From Oscillospiraceae bacterium (GTDB lineage Bacteria > Bacillota > Clostridia > Oscillospirales > Acutalibacteraceae), in contig CACWPS010000011.1 of NCBI GenBank assembly GCA_902762875.1, positions 1 to 39,827 on the forward strand: 39,827 bases of DNA, given 5' to 3'. Under the pieces are notes generated by a model. It was not told where the DNA came from. It saw only the letters and a list, made by a program, of their open reading frames with translations, and made no database searches. Shown in pieces: positions 23,531-30,929 of this stretch (positions are counted from its first letter, which is position 1; the number at the start of each line of letters is the position of its first letter). Position numbers and translations under genes: made by a program.

Positions 23531-24262
23531 ATGCCTATAATTTATCTAAGTCCGTCAACACAGGAGTTTAACCCCTATGTGGGCGGGGGAAATGAAGAAT
23601 ATTATATGAATCTTATAGCCGACGCTATGGAGCCCTATTTGGCGGCGAGCGGTATTCAGTTTGTGAGAAACACCCCTGATATGACCGCCGCATCATCAAT
23701 CGCCGCCTCAAATGCGGGGAATTACGATTTGCACTTAGCCTTACACTCTAATGCTGTAGGCAGCGGTCAACCGACCACAAGGGGCACCGATGTGTATTAC
23801 TATCCCACAAGTGCCGAGGGTAAGCGGTTTGCAGAGATTGCGGCAAATAATTTACAGATGATTTATCCCTTACCCGGCAGGGTGAAAACCGTTCCCACAA
23901 CCACTTTGGGGGAAGTAGCAAGGGTGAAGGCGCCGGGGGTGCTTATCGAGCTTGCCTATCACGATAACCCCGAGGACGCAAACTGGATAAGAAATAATAT
24001 AAATGCAATAGCCCAAAATCTTGTGCTTTCCCTTACCGAGTTTTTCGGCATACCCTTTAATATGCCCCAGCCGATTATGACAGGTTATGTATCTACCAAA
24101 GGCTCTAATCTTAATATCCGCTCAAGACCCGATATTTCAGCACCTATAATAGGCAGAGTGCCCAACGGCTCGGAGGTGGTTATATATAACCGACTGCCCG
24201 ACTGGGATTTAATAGGCTACGGCGGAACGGTAGGTTATGTAAGAAACAGTTACATAGCATAA
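23531..24262 (+). CDS. N-acetylmuramoyl-L-alanine amidase (Amidase_3-like) with SH3 domain
   Basis: Amidase_3 enzymes cut the bond between MurNAc and the peptide stem of peptidoglycan. Residues 1-175 resemble this fold: YDLHLALHSNA has a zinc-type His72 and the end has VLIELAYHDNPEDA with the catalytic Glu140. Residues 184-243 form a bacterial SH3 domain (GSNLNIRSRPDISAPIIGRV to GTVGYVRNSYIA). The usual N-terminal GHGG zinc ligand is missing; the equivalent stretch reads YLSPSTQEFNPY. There is no signal peptide, so export would need another route such as mother-cell lysis or phage-type release. The ribosome site lies within the terminator hairpin upstream. Confidence 0.82.
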   Translation: MPIIYLSPSTQEFNPYVGGGNEEYYMNLIADAMEPYLAASGIQFVRNTPDMTAASSIAASNAGNYDLHLALHSNAVGSGQPTTRGTDVYYYPTSAEGKRFAEIAANNLQMIYPLPGRVKTVPTTTLGEVARVKAPGVLIELAYHDNPEDANWIRNNINAIAQNLVLSLTEFFGIPFNMPQPIMTGYVSTKGSNLNIRSRPDISAPIIGRVPNGSEVVIYNRLPDWDLIGYGGTVGYVRNSYIA

Positions 24263-24329
24263 TAATAAAAACCGATTTGTCATAAATTCGTCCCACAGGG
24301 CATATGCTTTACCAAAAGACAGTTGAATG

Positions 24330-24606
24330 TAGCCAAAGCATTTAAACTTGAACCAGCCTTAAAGGGCGGTTTTTAGGTGTATTTCGGCTCATTGTCGCCC
24401 ATAGGCGTTAGCCTTATGGGCTTCGCTTCACCAAAATCCCCACAAAAAACCGCACCTTTAAGGTCGCAGAATTTTGTAAATAAAGGATTTTTTGGTGGGC
24501 GAGGCACAAAACACAGTAAATCCTAACGGATTTACGAGTATTTTAACAAAGCACAGCGAAAAAATACTTGTTTCAAAATCTGATTCAAGTTTGAATGCTT
24601 TGGCTA
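24330..24606. repeat. 277-bp palindromic structured element before spoIVA
   Basis: The 23-base ends (24330-24352 and 24584-24606; TAGCCAAAGCATT... and its complement) match at 22 positions. Internal pairs include 24357-24374 with 24444-24463, a stem over 24397-24421 (GCCCAT...ATGGGC), GTAAATCC/GGATTTAC (24516-24523 and 24528-24535) and GTATTTT/AAAATAC (24538-24544 and 24561-24567). A further stretch, 24421-24439 with 24485-24503, could form an alternative pairing. It fills most of the 357-bp gap between the amidase gene and spoIVA and ends one base before GGAGGA, the spoIVA ribosome site. Nothing else was recognised in the gap. Confidence 0.72.
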
Positions 24607-24619
24607 TGGAGGAAGCAGT

Positions 24620-26098
24620 ATGACAAATGTGAATATTTACAAGGATATTGCCGCAAGAACCGGCGGGGATATTTATATCGGGGTGGTAGGCCCCGTAAGA
24701 ACGGGTAAATCCACCTTTATTAAGCAGTTTATGGATAAGCTTGTACTGCCTAATATAGAGGGCGACTACCAAAAAGAGCGGGCAAACGACGAGCTGCCGC
24801 AATCCTCCTCGGGAAGAACAATAATGACTACAGAGCCTAAGTTTATACCCGAAAAGGGAATTGAAATTAAGGTTGATAACTCTGCGGCGATGAATGTGCG
24901 GCTTATCGACTGCGTGGGATATATCGTTCCCAGCGCTTTAGGCTACATAGAGGGGGATCAGCCGAGAATGGTTATGACCCCGTGGTTTGACGAGCCGATA
25001 CCCTTTAATATGGCGGCGGAAATAGGTACCAGAAAGGTTATAAACGAGCATTCCACTATAGGGCTTGTGATAACTACAGACGGCAGTATAAGCGATATTC
25101 CAAGGGAAGAGTACGAGGAAGCCGAGGAACGGGTAATTGACGAATTAAAAGCCATAAATAAGCCGTTTATAGTGCTATTAAACTGTATGTACCCCGATTC
25201 CGCCGAGGCGGCGGATACAGCCCTTCGGCTTACCCAAAAATACGGCGTTCCCGTAGAGCCTGTAAACTGCTTAGAGCTTAGTGAAGAAAATATAAAGCAG
25301 ATTTTGTCCCGTGTGCTGTTCGAGTTCCCGATAAAGGAAATCTGCATTAATTTCCCCCGTTGGATAAACTCCCTGCCCCTTGACCATTGGCTGAGAGCCG
25401 ACCTTACCGATACAATTAAGGAATCGGCGGGGGGTATACGCCATATAAGGGACATAAGCCGCTTTGAGACCGCCTTTAAAGACAGTCAGAATGTGGAGGG
25501 TGCTAAGGTTGAGGAAATTAACCTTGGCAGCGGCAGTGCCGCAGTTATGATAAACATTAAAAACTCCCTTTTTTATAAGGTGCTTGCCGAGACAACAGGG
25601 CTTGTTATAAATGATGAGCAGGAGCTTATGGACAGCATAAGAGAGTTAGCGGCAATGCAAAAGGAGTATAACAAGGTTAAAGGTGCCCTCGACGAGGTCG
25701 AGGCGACAGGCTACGGCATAATAATGCCCGAAATCGAGGACTTAAAGCTTGAGGAGCCCGAGATTATGAAGCAGGGCGGCCGCTACGGCGTAAGGCTTCG
25801 TGCGTCAGCGCCGTCAATCCACCTTATGAAGGCGAATATCACCACCGAGGTAAGCCCTATTGTGGGAAGCGAAAAGCAGTCGGAAGACCTTGTTATGTAC
25901 CTACTTAGCGAGTTCGAGGAAAACCCCGTTAAAATTTGGGATTCAAATATCTTCGGCAAATCTCTCCATGAGCTTGTGAACGAGGGTCTGCACACCAAGC
26001 TTTCCCGTATGCCGAATGATGCCCGTATGCGTGTTCAGGAAACAATCGAACGGGTTATAAATGAGGGTTGTAACGGTTTGGTTTGTATTATTTTGTAA
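24620..26098 (+). CDS. spoIVA: Stage IV sporulation protein A
   Basis: SpoIVA is the ATPase that polymerises on the forespore membrane and forms the base of the spore coat. The 492-residue protein has the P-loop GPVRTGKST at residues 24-32 and the family segments SSSGRTIMTTEPKFIPEKG and IDCVGYIVPSALGY. The C-terminal anchoring region ends INEGCNGLVCIIL. The length is the normal one. GGAGGA precedes the ATG. The gene stands alone after a 277-bp structured element, so mother-cell-specific expression is expected from a promoter I could not identify within or before that element. Together with spoIIR it shows that the organism has a sporulation programme. Confidence 0.97.
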   Translation: MTNVNIYKDIAARTGGDIYIGVVGPVRTGKSTFIKQFMDKLVLPNIEGDYQKERANDELPQSSSGRTIMTTEPKFIPEKGIEIKVDNSAAMNVRLIDCVGYIVPSALGYIEGDQPRMVMTPWFDEPIPFNMAAEIGTRKVINEHSTIGLVITTDGSISDIPREEYEEAEERVIDELKAINKPFIVLLNCMYPDSAEAADTALRLTQKYGVPVEPVNCLELSEENIKQILSRVLFEFPIKEICINFPRWINSLPLDHWLRADLTDTIKESAGGIRHIRDISRFETAFKDSQNVEGAKVEEINLGSGSAAVMINIKNSLFYKVLAETTGLVINDEQELMDSIRELAAMQKEYNKVKGALDEVEATGYGIIMPEIEDLKLEEPEIMKQGGRYGVRLRASAPSIHLMKANITTEVSPIVGSEKQSEDLVMYLLSEFEENPVKIWDSNIFGKSLHELVNEGLHTKLSRMPNDARMRVQETIERVINEGCNGLVCIIL

Positions 26099-26116
26099 AG
26101 GCATACACATAAATAA

Positions 26117-26257
26117 GCCTCCCTTGTGTAAAGGGAGGTGGCACGGCGAAGCCGTGACGAAGGGAATATGCGACGGAGCGTTACGATTGATTTTATACAA
26201 ACCAAATTATCCCCCGGTCTCGCTCCGCTCGACAGCCCCCGTGAGGCTTGCGGGGCC
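26117..26257 (+). repeat. Degenerate gene-less copy of the DUF559-associated palindromic unit
   Basis: The head, GCCTCCCTT...AAGGGAGGTGGCACGGC with its GCCGTGACG partner (26117-26166), matches the head of the DUF559 unit at 27776-27726 (minus strand). After about 43 bases the tail follows (CCCCCGGTCTCGC...GACAGCCCCC...GGGGCC, to 26257), a diverged form of the DUF559-unit tail. There is no gene inside. It lies in the 198-bp gap between spoIVA and the convergent recombinase gene and may act as a terminator. Confidence 0.7.
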
Positions 26258-26296
26258 TTAATTATATGCAATTTCACCTTAAACAAAGCCGACAAA

Positions 26297-27280
26297 TCAT
26301 TTTTTATTCTTAACATTTGAAAGCGGGTTGGCGTCTACAGCCCGCTTTATTTGTGCATCCGAAACATGGGTGTAAATCTGGGTTGTGCCAAGGTTTGCGT
26401 GGCCTAAAATATCCTTGAGTACTCTTATGTCCACATCTCCGTGTTGGTACATTAGTGTTGCGGCGGTGTGACGGAGCTTGTGGGTTGAATACCCCATACC
26501 GCCAAGCCCTGCCTTTGCAAGGTAGGTTTTAACTATATACTGTACGGTTTTGGGGCTTATTCTTCTGCGGTTTCGGCTGATAAAAAGGGCGTTTCGGTCG
26601 GTTGCGACAATGCCCTCGTTGGGCCTTACCGCAAGATACGCCTTAACAGCCGCCAGACAGGAATCGTTAAGATAAACCGCCCTTTCCTTGTTGCCCTTAC
26701 CGGTTACGGTCATAATTCCGTCGCTGGAAATATCCGAAAGGTTAAGCCCGCAAAGCTCCGAAAGACGAAGCCCGCAGTTTAAAAAGAGGGTAAGTATGCA
26801 GTAGTCCCGACGTTCGTTCGCCCCGTCCACCGAGTTTAGAAGCTCTAAGGAGTTTTCAAGGGTTAAGTGTTTAGGCAAAGACTGTTTTACCTTTGGGGAT
26901 TCCAACAGTTCCGCAGGGTTGGTGGGTATTTGGTGGGTCTGCACCGACATATATTTAAAGAAAATTCTAAGGGTTGAGGTTTTGCGGGCCCTTGTGGCGG
27001 TGTTGTTGTTTAGCTCGTCCTTACAGTAAACCATAAAGGCGTACAGGTCGGAAATGGTTACCGAGCGGACAAGCTCTATATCTGCGGCGGAAATATCAAT
27101 TTGGTTGAATTCCGTATCTTTAGTCACTTTGCCCCTTACAAGGAGAATATAACGGAAAAATGTGCGCAAATCGATATAGTACCCCTCCACAGAGCGGGAG
27201 GACTTACCCTTAATCGTTTCGTTGTAGGTTAAAAAGTCACGCAAAAATGCGGGACAGCTGTTAAGAATTTCAAGCTTCAT
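26297..27280 (-). CDS. Tyrosine recombinase (XerC/XerD family)
   Basis: The 327-residue protein has the usual two parts: a SAM-like core-binding domain (residues 8-110, FLRDFLTYNETIKGKSSRSV) and the phage-integrase catalytic domain. The catalytic set is complete: Arg in CGLRLSELC, Lys in TGKGNKER, HKLRHTAA, then LGHANLGTTQIYTH with the nucleophile Tyr. The size and lack of an extra N-terminal arm-binding domain resemble XerC/XerD rather than a phage integrase, so chromosome-dimer resolution is possible. Its position next to a mobile-looking DUF559 unit leaves an element-borne role open. The ATG at 27280 is preferred over a GTG three codons earlier. Confidence 0.9.
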   Translation of the reverse strand: MKLEILNSCPAFLRDFLTYNETIKGKSSRSVEGYYIDLRTFFRYILLVRGKVTKDTEFNQIDISAADIELVRSVTISDLYAFMVYCKDELNNNTATRARKTSTLRIFFKYMSVQTHQIPTNPAELLESPKVKQSLPKHLTLENSLELLNSVDGANERRDYCILTLFLNCGLRLSELCGLNLSDISSDGIMTVTGKGNKERAVYLNDSCLAAVKAYLAVRPNEGIVATDRNALFISRNRRRISPKTVQYIVKTYLAKAGLGGMGYSTHKLRHTAATLMYQHGDVDIRVLKDILGHANLGTTQIYTHVSDAQIKRAVDANPLSNVKNKK

Positions 27281-27319
27281 AATTGTCACCGGTTAGTATG
27301 TATTTAATGTAAAGAAAAA

Positions 27320-27721
27320 TTAGTTTTTGGCTCCCTCTGACGAGGGAGCTGTCAGCGCAGCTGACTGAGGGAGAGATTTTTTAACAGCTAAATCTATATA
27401 TTCGCAAACACCCCTGAAATTACGGTCAATATCTAAATTACAAATTCGTAAAACCTTTATGTTCTGCTTTTTAAATGCTTCTGTTCGCATTCTGTCTTTT
27501 TCAATTTGCTCTTCGGTATAATGCCCGCCGCCGTCAAGCTCGATAATAAGTCTTGCTTTTGCACAATAGAAATCAGCAATATAATTATCTATTGCTTTTT
27601 GCCTTTGAAAACGGACAGGATAATCACGCAAGAATTCATACCATAGCTTTCGCTCCCAAGGTGTCATATTTTTACGCAAAGCCTTTGCAAGTGGGATATT
27701 GCTTTTATTATAAGCTTTCAT
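27320..27721 (-). CDS. DUF559 (Vsr-like) nuclease-fold protein
   Basis: The 133-residue protein shows the DUF559 pattern: ALRKNMTPWERKLWYEFLRD, then VRFQRQKAIDNYIADFYC, LIIELDGGGHYTEEQIEKD and FKKQNIKVLRICNLDI. DUF559 belongs to the restriction-endonuclease-like fold related to Vsr; the likely acidic metal ligands are Asp in YIADFY and Glu/Asp in IIELDG. The ribosome site GGAGGGAG is part of the palindromic head upstream, and the last ~18 codons (SLPQSAALTAPSSEGAKN) are encoded by the palindromic tail. Gene and repeats therefore form one unit. A nuclease role is inference from the fold; no partner gene is evident. Confidence 0.88.
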   Translation of the reverse strand: MKAYNKSNIPLAKALRKNMTPWERKLWYEFLRDYPVRFQRQKAIDNYIADFYCAKARLIIELDGGGHYTEEQIEKDRMRTEAFKKQNIKVLRICNLDIDRNFRGVCEYIDLAVKKSLPQSAALTAPSSEGAKN

Positions 27722-27776
27722 TTTTCTCTCCCTCCGTCACGGCAAAGCCGTGCCACCTCCCTCGTCAGAGGGAGGC
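27329..27776 (-). mobile_element. DUF559 gene bounded by palindromic head and tail modules (putative mobile unit)
   Basis: On the minus strand the unit starts with a two-hairpin head (27776-27726): CCTCCCTC...GAGGGAGG, then GGCACGGC-ttt-GCCGTGAC, ending CGGAGGGAGAG. The DUF559 gene follows, and then a tail (27376-27329): CTCTCCCTCAGTCAGC...GCTGAC, then GCTCCCTC...GAGGGAGCC. Head and tail recur in the same order without the gene at 39482-39673 and, diverged, at 26117-26257. This is what an autonomous element with non-autonomous relatives would look like. Target duplications are not obvious, and mobility is inferred. Confidence 0.65.
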
Positions 27777-27777
27777 T

Positions 27778-28149
27778 TTAATGCCGTTGCTTATTTCTTT
27801 CCCATTCGTCTCTTATAATACCGTAGTATGCTATGTCAACAAATTTGCCTGTAGATGTTTTAAGGTATTCGCATTTATCACTAAGGCGGATAACACTTAT
27901 CCCTCCGACGGCCTGTCCGTCATATTCAATCACACAGTTATATGTACGGGGGTCGTCATAGGCGGAAACCCAGCCTTATAACAGTTGTTTTGTAAATTCA
28001 ACCGATTGGTGTGGAGACCAGGTCAAATACTTTGTAACCTTTTCATCGCCTGCCCAATTATTGAACATATCTTCGGCGTCACAAACAGTAAATCTGCGCA
28101 AGGTAAGTCTTTCGGTATGCAGGACCTGAGTTCCTTTATGGGTAAGCAT
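27778..28149 (-). pseudogene. Broken GNAT-family N-acetyltransferase gene
   Basis: From an ATG with GAGGTG upstream, the frame reads MLTHKGTQVLHTERLTLRRF, the usual start of a RimJ/RimL-like GNAT enzyme. After TKQLL at codon 56 a TAA stop interrupts it. The same frame continues GWVSAYDDPRTYNCVIEYDG and AVGGISVIRLSDKCEYL, then joins the usual C-terminal end, FVDIAYYGIIRDEWERNKQRH. The acetyl-CoA-binding middle (about 60 residues in related proteins) is missing. Thus one nonsense change and one internal in-frame deletion are both visible. The stop codon directly abuts the head of the DUF559 unit. The remnant is still led by a good promoter. Confidence 0.8.
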
Positions 28150-28179
28150 AAATAATCACCTCGGTTTATATTTAACTAT

Positions 28180-28208
28180 ACTATACCACCAAACCGAAAA
28201 TTTTTCAA
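28180..28208 (-). promoter_or_regulatory. Promoter of the broken GNAT gene
   Basis: On the minus strand TTGAAA (28203-28208) and TATAGT (28180-28185) are 17 bases apart, with GGTGG before the -10 box. It is divergent from the two-component operon. Confidence 0.65.
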
Positions 28209-28266
28209 TCTTAAAGAAATCTTAATAATTAAAATACTTTTATCTTAATAGATTACCTGATATAAT
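28209..28266 (+). promoter_or_regulatory. Promoter and OmpR-type direct repeats before the response regulator
   Basis: TCTTAA occurs at 28209, 28220 and 28243, the first two with the 11-base period typical of OmpR/PhoB-family binding sites. An extended -10 box, TGATATAAT, ends at 28266. Autoregulation by the response regulator encoded just downstream is plausible. Confidence 0.6.
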
Positions 28267-28284
28267 ATGGGTGAGGTGGGAGAG

Positions 28285-28989
28285 ATGTATAACATTTTAG
28301 TTTGCGATGATGAAAGGGATATTGTTTCGGCGCTTAAGATTTATCTTGAAGCCGAGGGGTATAACATTTTTACCGCCTACAACGGAAACGAGGCGGTAAG
28401 GTCGGTTGAGGACAACGAAATTCACCTTGTGCTTATGGATATAATGATGCCCGAGTGCGACGGCATTACGGCTATGGTTAAATTGCGGGAAATAACAAAC
28501 ATTCCCGTTATACTGCTTACGGCGAAAAGCGAGGACACCGACAAGATTTTAGGCCTTAATGTTGGGGCGGACGATTATGTGACAAAGCCCTTTAACCCGG
28601 TTGAGGTGATAGCAAGGGTAAAGTCCCAGCTAAGGCGGTATATGACCCTTGGCGGCGGGAAAATCACCGAGCCTGAAAACGGGTACACCATAGGTAATAT
28701 AGAGCTTAATAACAAATCAAAGCAGATCTTTGTTGACGGTGAAGAAGTGTCCTTAACCCCCACCGAGTTTGAAATACTAAAGCTTTTAATGAAAAATGCG
28801 GGGGAGGTGCTCTCCCCTAAAGAAATTTACAAAAAGGTCTGGGGCGGCGAGGCTCTGGGAGCAGAAAGCACCGTGGCGGTACATATAAGGCATTTAAGGG
28901 AGAAAATAGAGATAAACCCTGCCGAGCCCCGCTATTTAAAGGTTGTGTGGGCCCACGGCTACAAAATGGAAAAGGGGGATAAAAAATGA
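28285..28989 (+). CDS. OmpR/PhoB-family response regulator
   Basis: The 234-residue regulator has a receiver domain (residues 1-115) with the acidic pocket CDDE, phospho-acceptor Asp52 in LVLMDIMMPECDG, LLTAKS and the TKPF lysine. A winged-helix DNA-binding domain follows (VDGEEVSLTPTEFEILKLL, VWGGEALGAESTVAVHIRHL, VVWAHGYKM). The VWGGEALGAESTV form is typical of VanR-like regulators of Clostridia. The ATG at 28285 lies after GAGGTGGGAGAG; an ATG six codons earlier overlaps the -10 box and is unlikely. It overlaps the kinase gene by four bases (ATGA). Confidence 0.95.
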   Translation: MYNILVCDDERDIVSALKIYLEAEGYNIFTAYNGNEAVRSVEDNEIHLVLMDIMMPECDGITAMVKLREITNIPVILLTAKSEDTDKILGLNVGADDYVTKPFNPVEVIARVKSQLRRYMTLGGGKITEPENGYTIGNIELNNKSKQIFVDGEEVSLTPTEFEILKLLMKNAGEVLSPKEIYKKVWGGEALGAESTVAVHIRHLREKIEINPAEPRYLKVVWAHGYKMEKGDKK

Positions 28990-30929
28990 AAAAATTAACC
29001 GAAAATTTAGGTGCAAAGATTACTGCAATAATACTTTCCTTTATTGCCTTTGCGGCGGTGTGTGTGTCGGCGGCGGCAGTCATATTTTTGCTCGACAGTG
29101 ACGGCTATACCAAAACCCGAGACGAAATAAAAACCGATATAATGGAAAACCGTATAGGAAACGGTCATATTTATAATATTTTAGAGGTCTACGAAAGCGG
29201 GCAAAGCGTTGAAAATTACTGCGATATGCAGGGAATTTATTATACGATAGAGGACTATAAAAACGGCGGAGTGATAGAAAACAATTACACAGGACAGAGC
29301 TTTCTTGTGCAAAAACGGCTGCTTAATATGGCGGTGTATGAAGAAAGGGCTTATGAGGACGAAAACGGCGATATGCACTATACTACGGTTGAAAGGTCGC
29401 CTGTAAGCGTAACAGTTTATATCCCGAGAGAGGCGCTTTCGGGGAGGGGTCAGCTGTTGCTTAATGTTGTGGATACGGCTTACACCGTCCGCTACGCAGT
29501 GCTTGTGATACTCGGCGTGTCGGTTGTTATGCTGATAGTACTGCTCTGCTACCTTTATGCCGCCGCAGGGCACAGAAAGGGCGGAGTTGTAGCCCTTAAC
29601 CACCTTGATAAAGTCCCCTTTGATTTGCTTACGGCGGCGGTTGGGGGAATAGCAATAATCAGCGTTTTATTAATAAACGAAGCGGCGTTCGCAAGCGACC
29701 TTTTCTTAATAGTTGTATTAGCGGTTGTATTAAGCCTTGATTATTTTGTGGCTCTCGGTTACACCTTAACACTTGCAACACGGCTTAAAACCCGAACACT
29801 TCTTAAAAACAATATTATATACAAGCTTTGGTCTGTTGCGGCAAAGGGCTTTAAAAGGCTTTTCTCTTGGCTTAAATACCTCTTTAGAAGTATACCCACG
29901 GTGGCTAAAACTGCGGTTATCACATCGGCAGTGGGGCTGTTCCAGTTTATTATAATTGCAATTTTCACTTATTACCCTGTGGAAAGAACGCTTTTATTCC
30001 TATTATTCACCGTGGCAGATGTGGCGGTTATAATATCGCTGGCGATTCTTCTTAAACGGATTAAGGAGGGCGGCGAGAAAATAGCCGCAGGCGACCTTGA
30101 ACATAAGATAGACACAAAATATATGTACGGGGATTTTAAGGATTTTGCAGACAGCCTTAATAATATTAACGAGGGTTTGTCGGTTGCAATAAATGAGAGA
30201 ATGAAAAGCGAGCGGTTTAAAACCGAGCTTATCACCAATGTTTCCCACGATATTAAAACCCCCCTTACCTCTATAATAAACTATGTTGACCTTATTAAAA
30301 AGGAAGAGCCTGAAAACGAGAATATAAAGGAATATATCGATGTTTTAGACCGCCAGTCCTCACGGCTTAAAAAGCTTATAGAAGACCTGATGGAAGCTTC
30401 GAAGGCATCAACCGGTAACCTTGCGGTGAATCTTTCGGTCTGCGAGGCGGGGGTGCTTTTGTCCCAAACAGTAGGCGAGTTTGACGGGCGGCTTAATTCG
30501 GCGGGGCTTATACCCGTGGTAAATATACCCGAAAAGCCTGTCAAAATTATGGCGGACGGCAGACACCTCTGGCGGGTTTTTGATAACCTGATGAACAACA
30601 TCTGCAAGTATTCGCAGGTCGGCACAAGGGTTTACCTTGACCTTTTAGAAAGTGACGGCAAGGCGCAAATAACCTTTAAGAACATCTCAAAATACGAGCT
30701 TAATATTACGGGCGAGGAGCTTACGGAACGGTTTGTACGGGGGGACAAATCCCGCAATACCGAGGGCAGCGGTTTGGGACTTTCCATAGCAAGAAGTCTT
30801 ACCGAGCTTCAAAACGGCAGTCTTGAAATCGATATTGACGGCGATTTATTTAAGGTTACCCTTAATTTTGATACTGTTAAAGAGGAAGTAAAAAATGGTC
30901 AAGGAAAATTACGGGAGCAGTCTTGCTAA
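28986..30929 (+). CDS. Sensor histidine kinase with large membrane domain
   Basis: The 647-residue kinase is the partner of the response regulator upstream. It has a first membrane helix (12-35), an extracytoplasmic segment (about 36-168) and then five more helices between 170 and 355 (for example AVLVILGVSVVMLIVLLCYL and FIIIAIFTYY). A HAMP-like linker follows (AAGDLEHKIDTKYMYGDF), then the HisKA box with His421 in TNVSHDIKTPLTSI, and the ATPase domain with NLMNNICKYS and EGSGLGLSIARSL. The signal is unknown; the amidase and TVP38 genes overlapping downstream suggest a cell-envelope stimulus. The 3' end overlaps the amidase gene by 35 bases. Confidence 0.93.
   Translation: MKKLTENLGAKITAIILSFIAFAAVCVSAAAVIFLLDSDGYTKTRDEIKTDIMENRIGNGHIYNILEVYESGQSVENYCDMQGIYYTIEDYKNGGVIENNYTGQSFLVQKRLLNMAVYEERAYEDENGDMHYTTVERSPVSVTVYIPREALSGRGQLLLNVVDTAYTVRYAVLVILGVSVVMLIVLLCYLYAAAGHRKGGVVALNHLDKVPFDLLTAAVGGIAIISVLLINEAAFASDLFLIVVLAVVLSLDYFVALGYTLTLATRLKTRTLLKNNIIYKLWSVAAKGFKRLFSWLKYLFRSIPTVAKTAVITSAVGLFQFIIIAIFTYYPVERTLLFLLFTVADVAVIISLAILLKRIKEGGEKIAAGDLEHKIDTKYMYGDFKDFADSLNNINEGLSVAINERMKSERFKTELITNVSHDIKTPLTSIINYVDLIKKEEPENENIKEYIDVLDRQSSRLKKLIEDLMEASKASTGNLAVNLSVCEAGVLLSQTVGEFDGRLNSAGLIPVVNIPEKPVKIMADGRHLWRVFDNLMNNICKYSQVGTRVYLDLLESDGKAQITFKNISKYELNITGEELTERFVRGDKSRNTEGSGLGLSIARSLTELQNGSLEIDIDGDLFKVTLNFDTVKEEVKNGQGKLREQSC

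Noticed and set aside
24458-24802. A minus-strand reading frame overlapping the spoIVA start
   Set aside because: It spans the structured 277-bp element and the strongly supported spoIVA 5' end, and has no family resemblance.
27320-27780. A CRISPR-like arrangement of palindromic repeats around the DUF559 gene
   Set aside because: The flanking repeats are two different modules, not direct repeats with regular spacers, and no cas gene is present.
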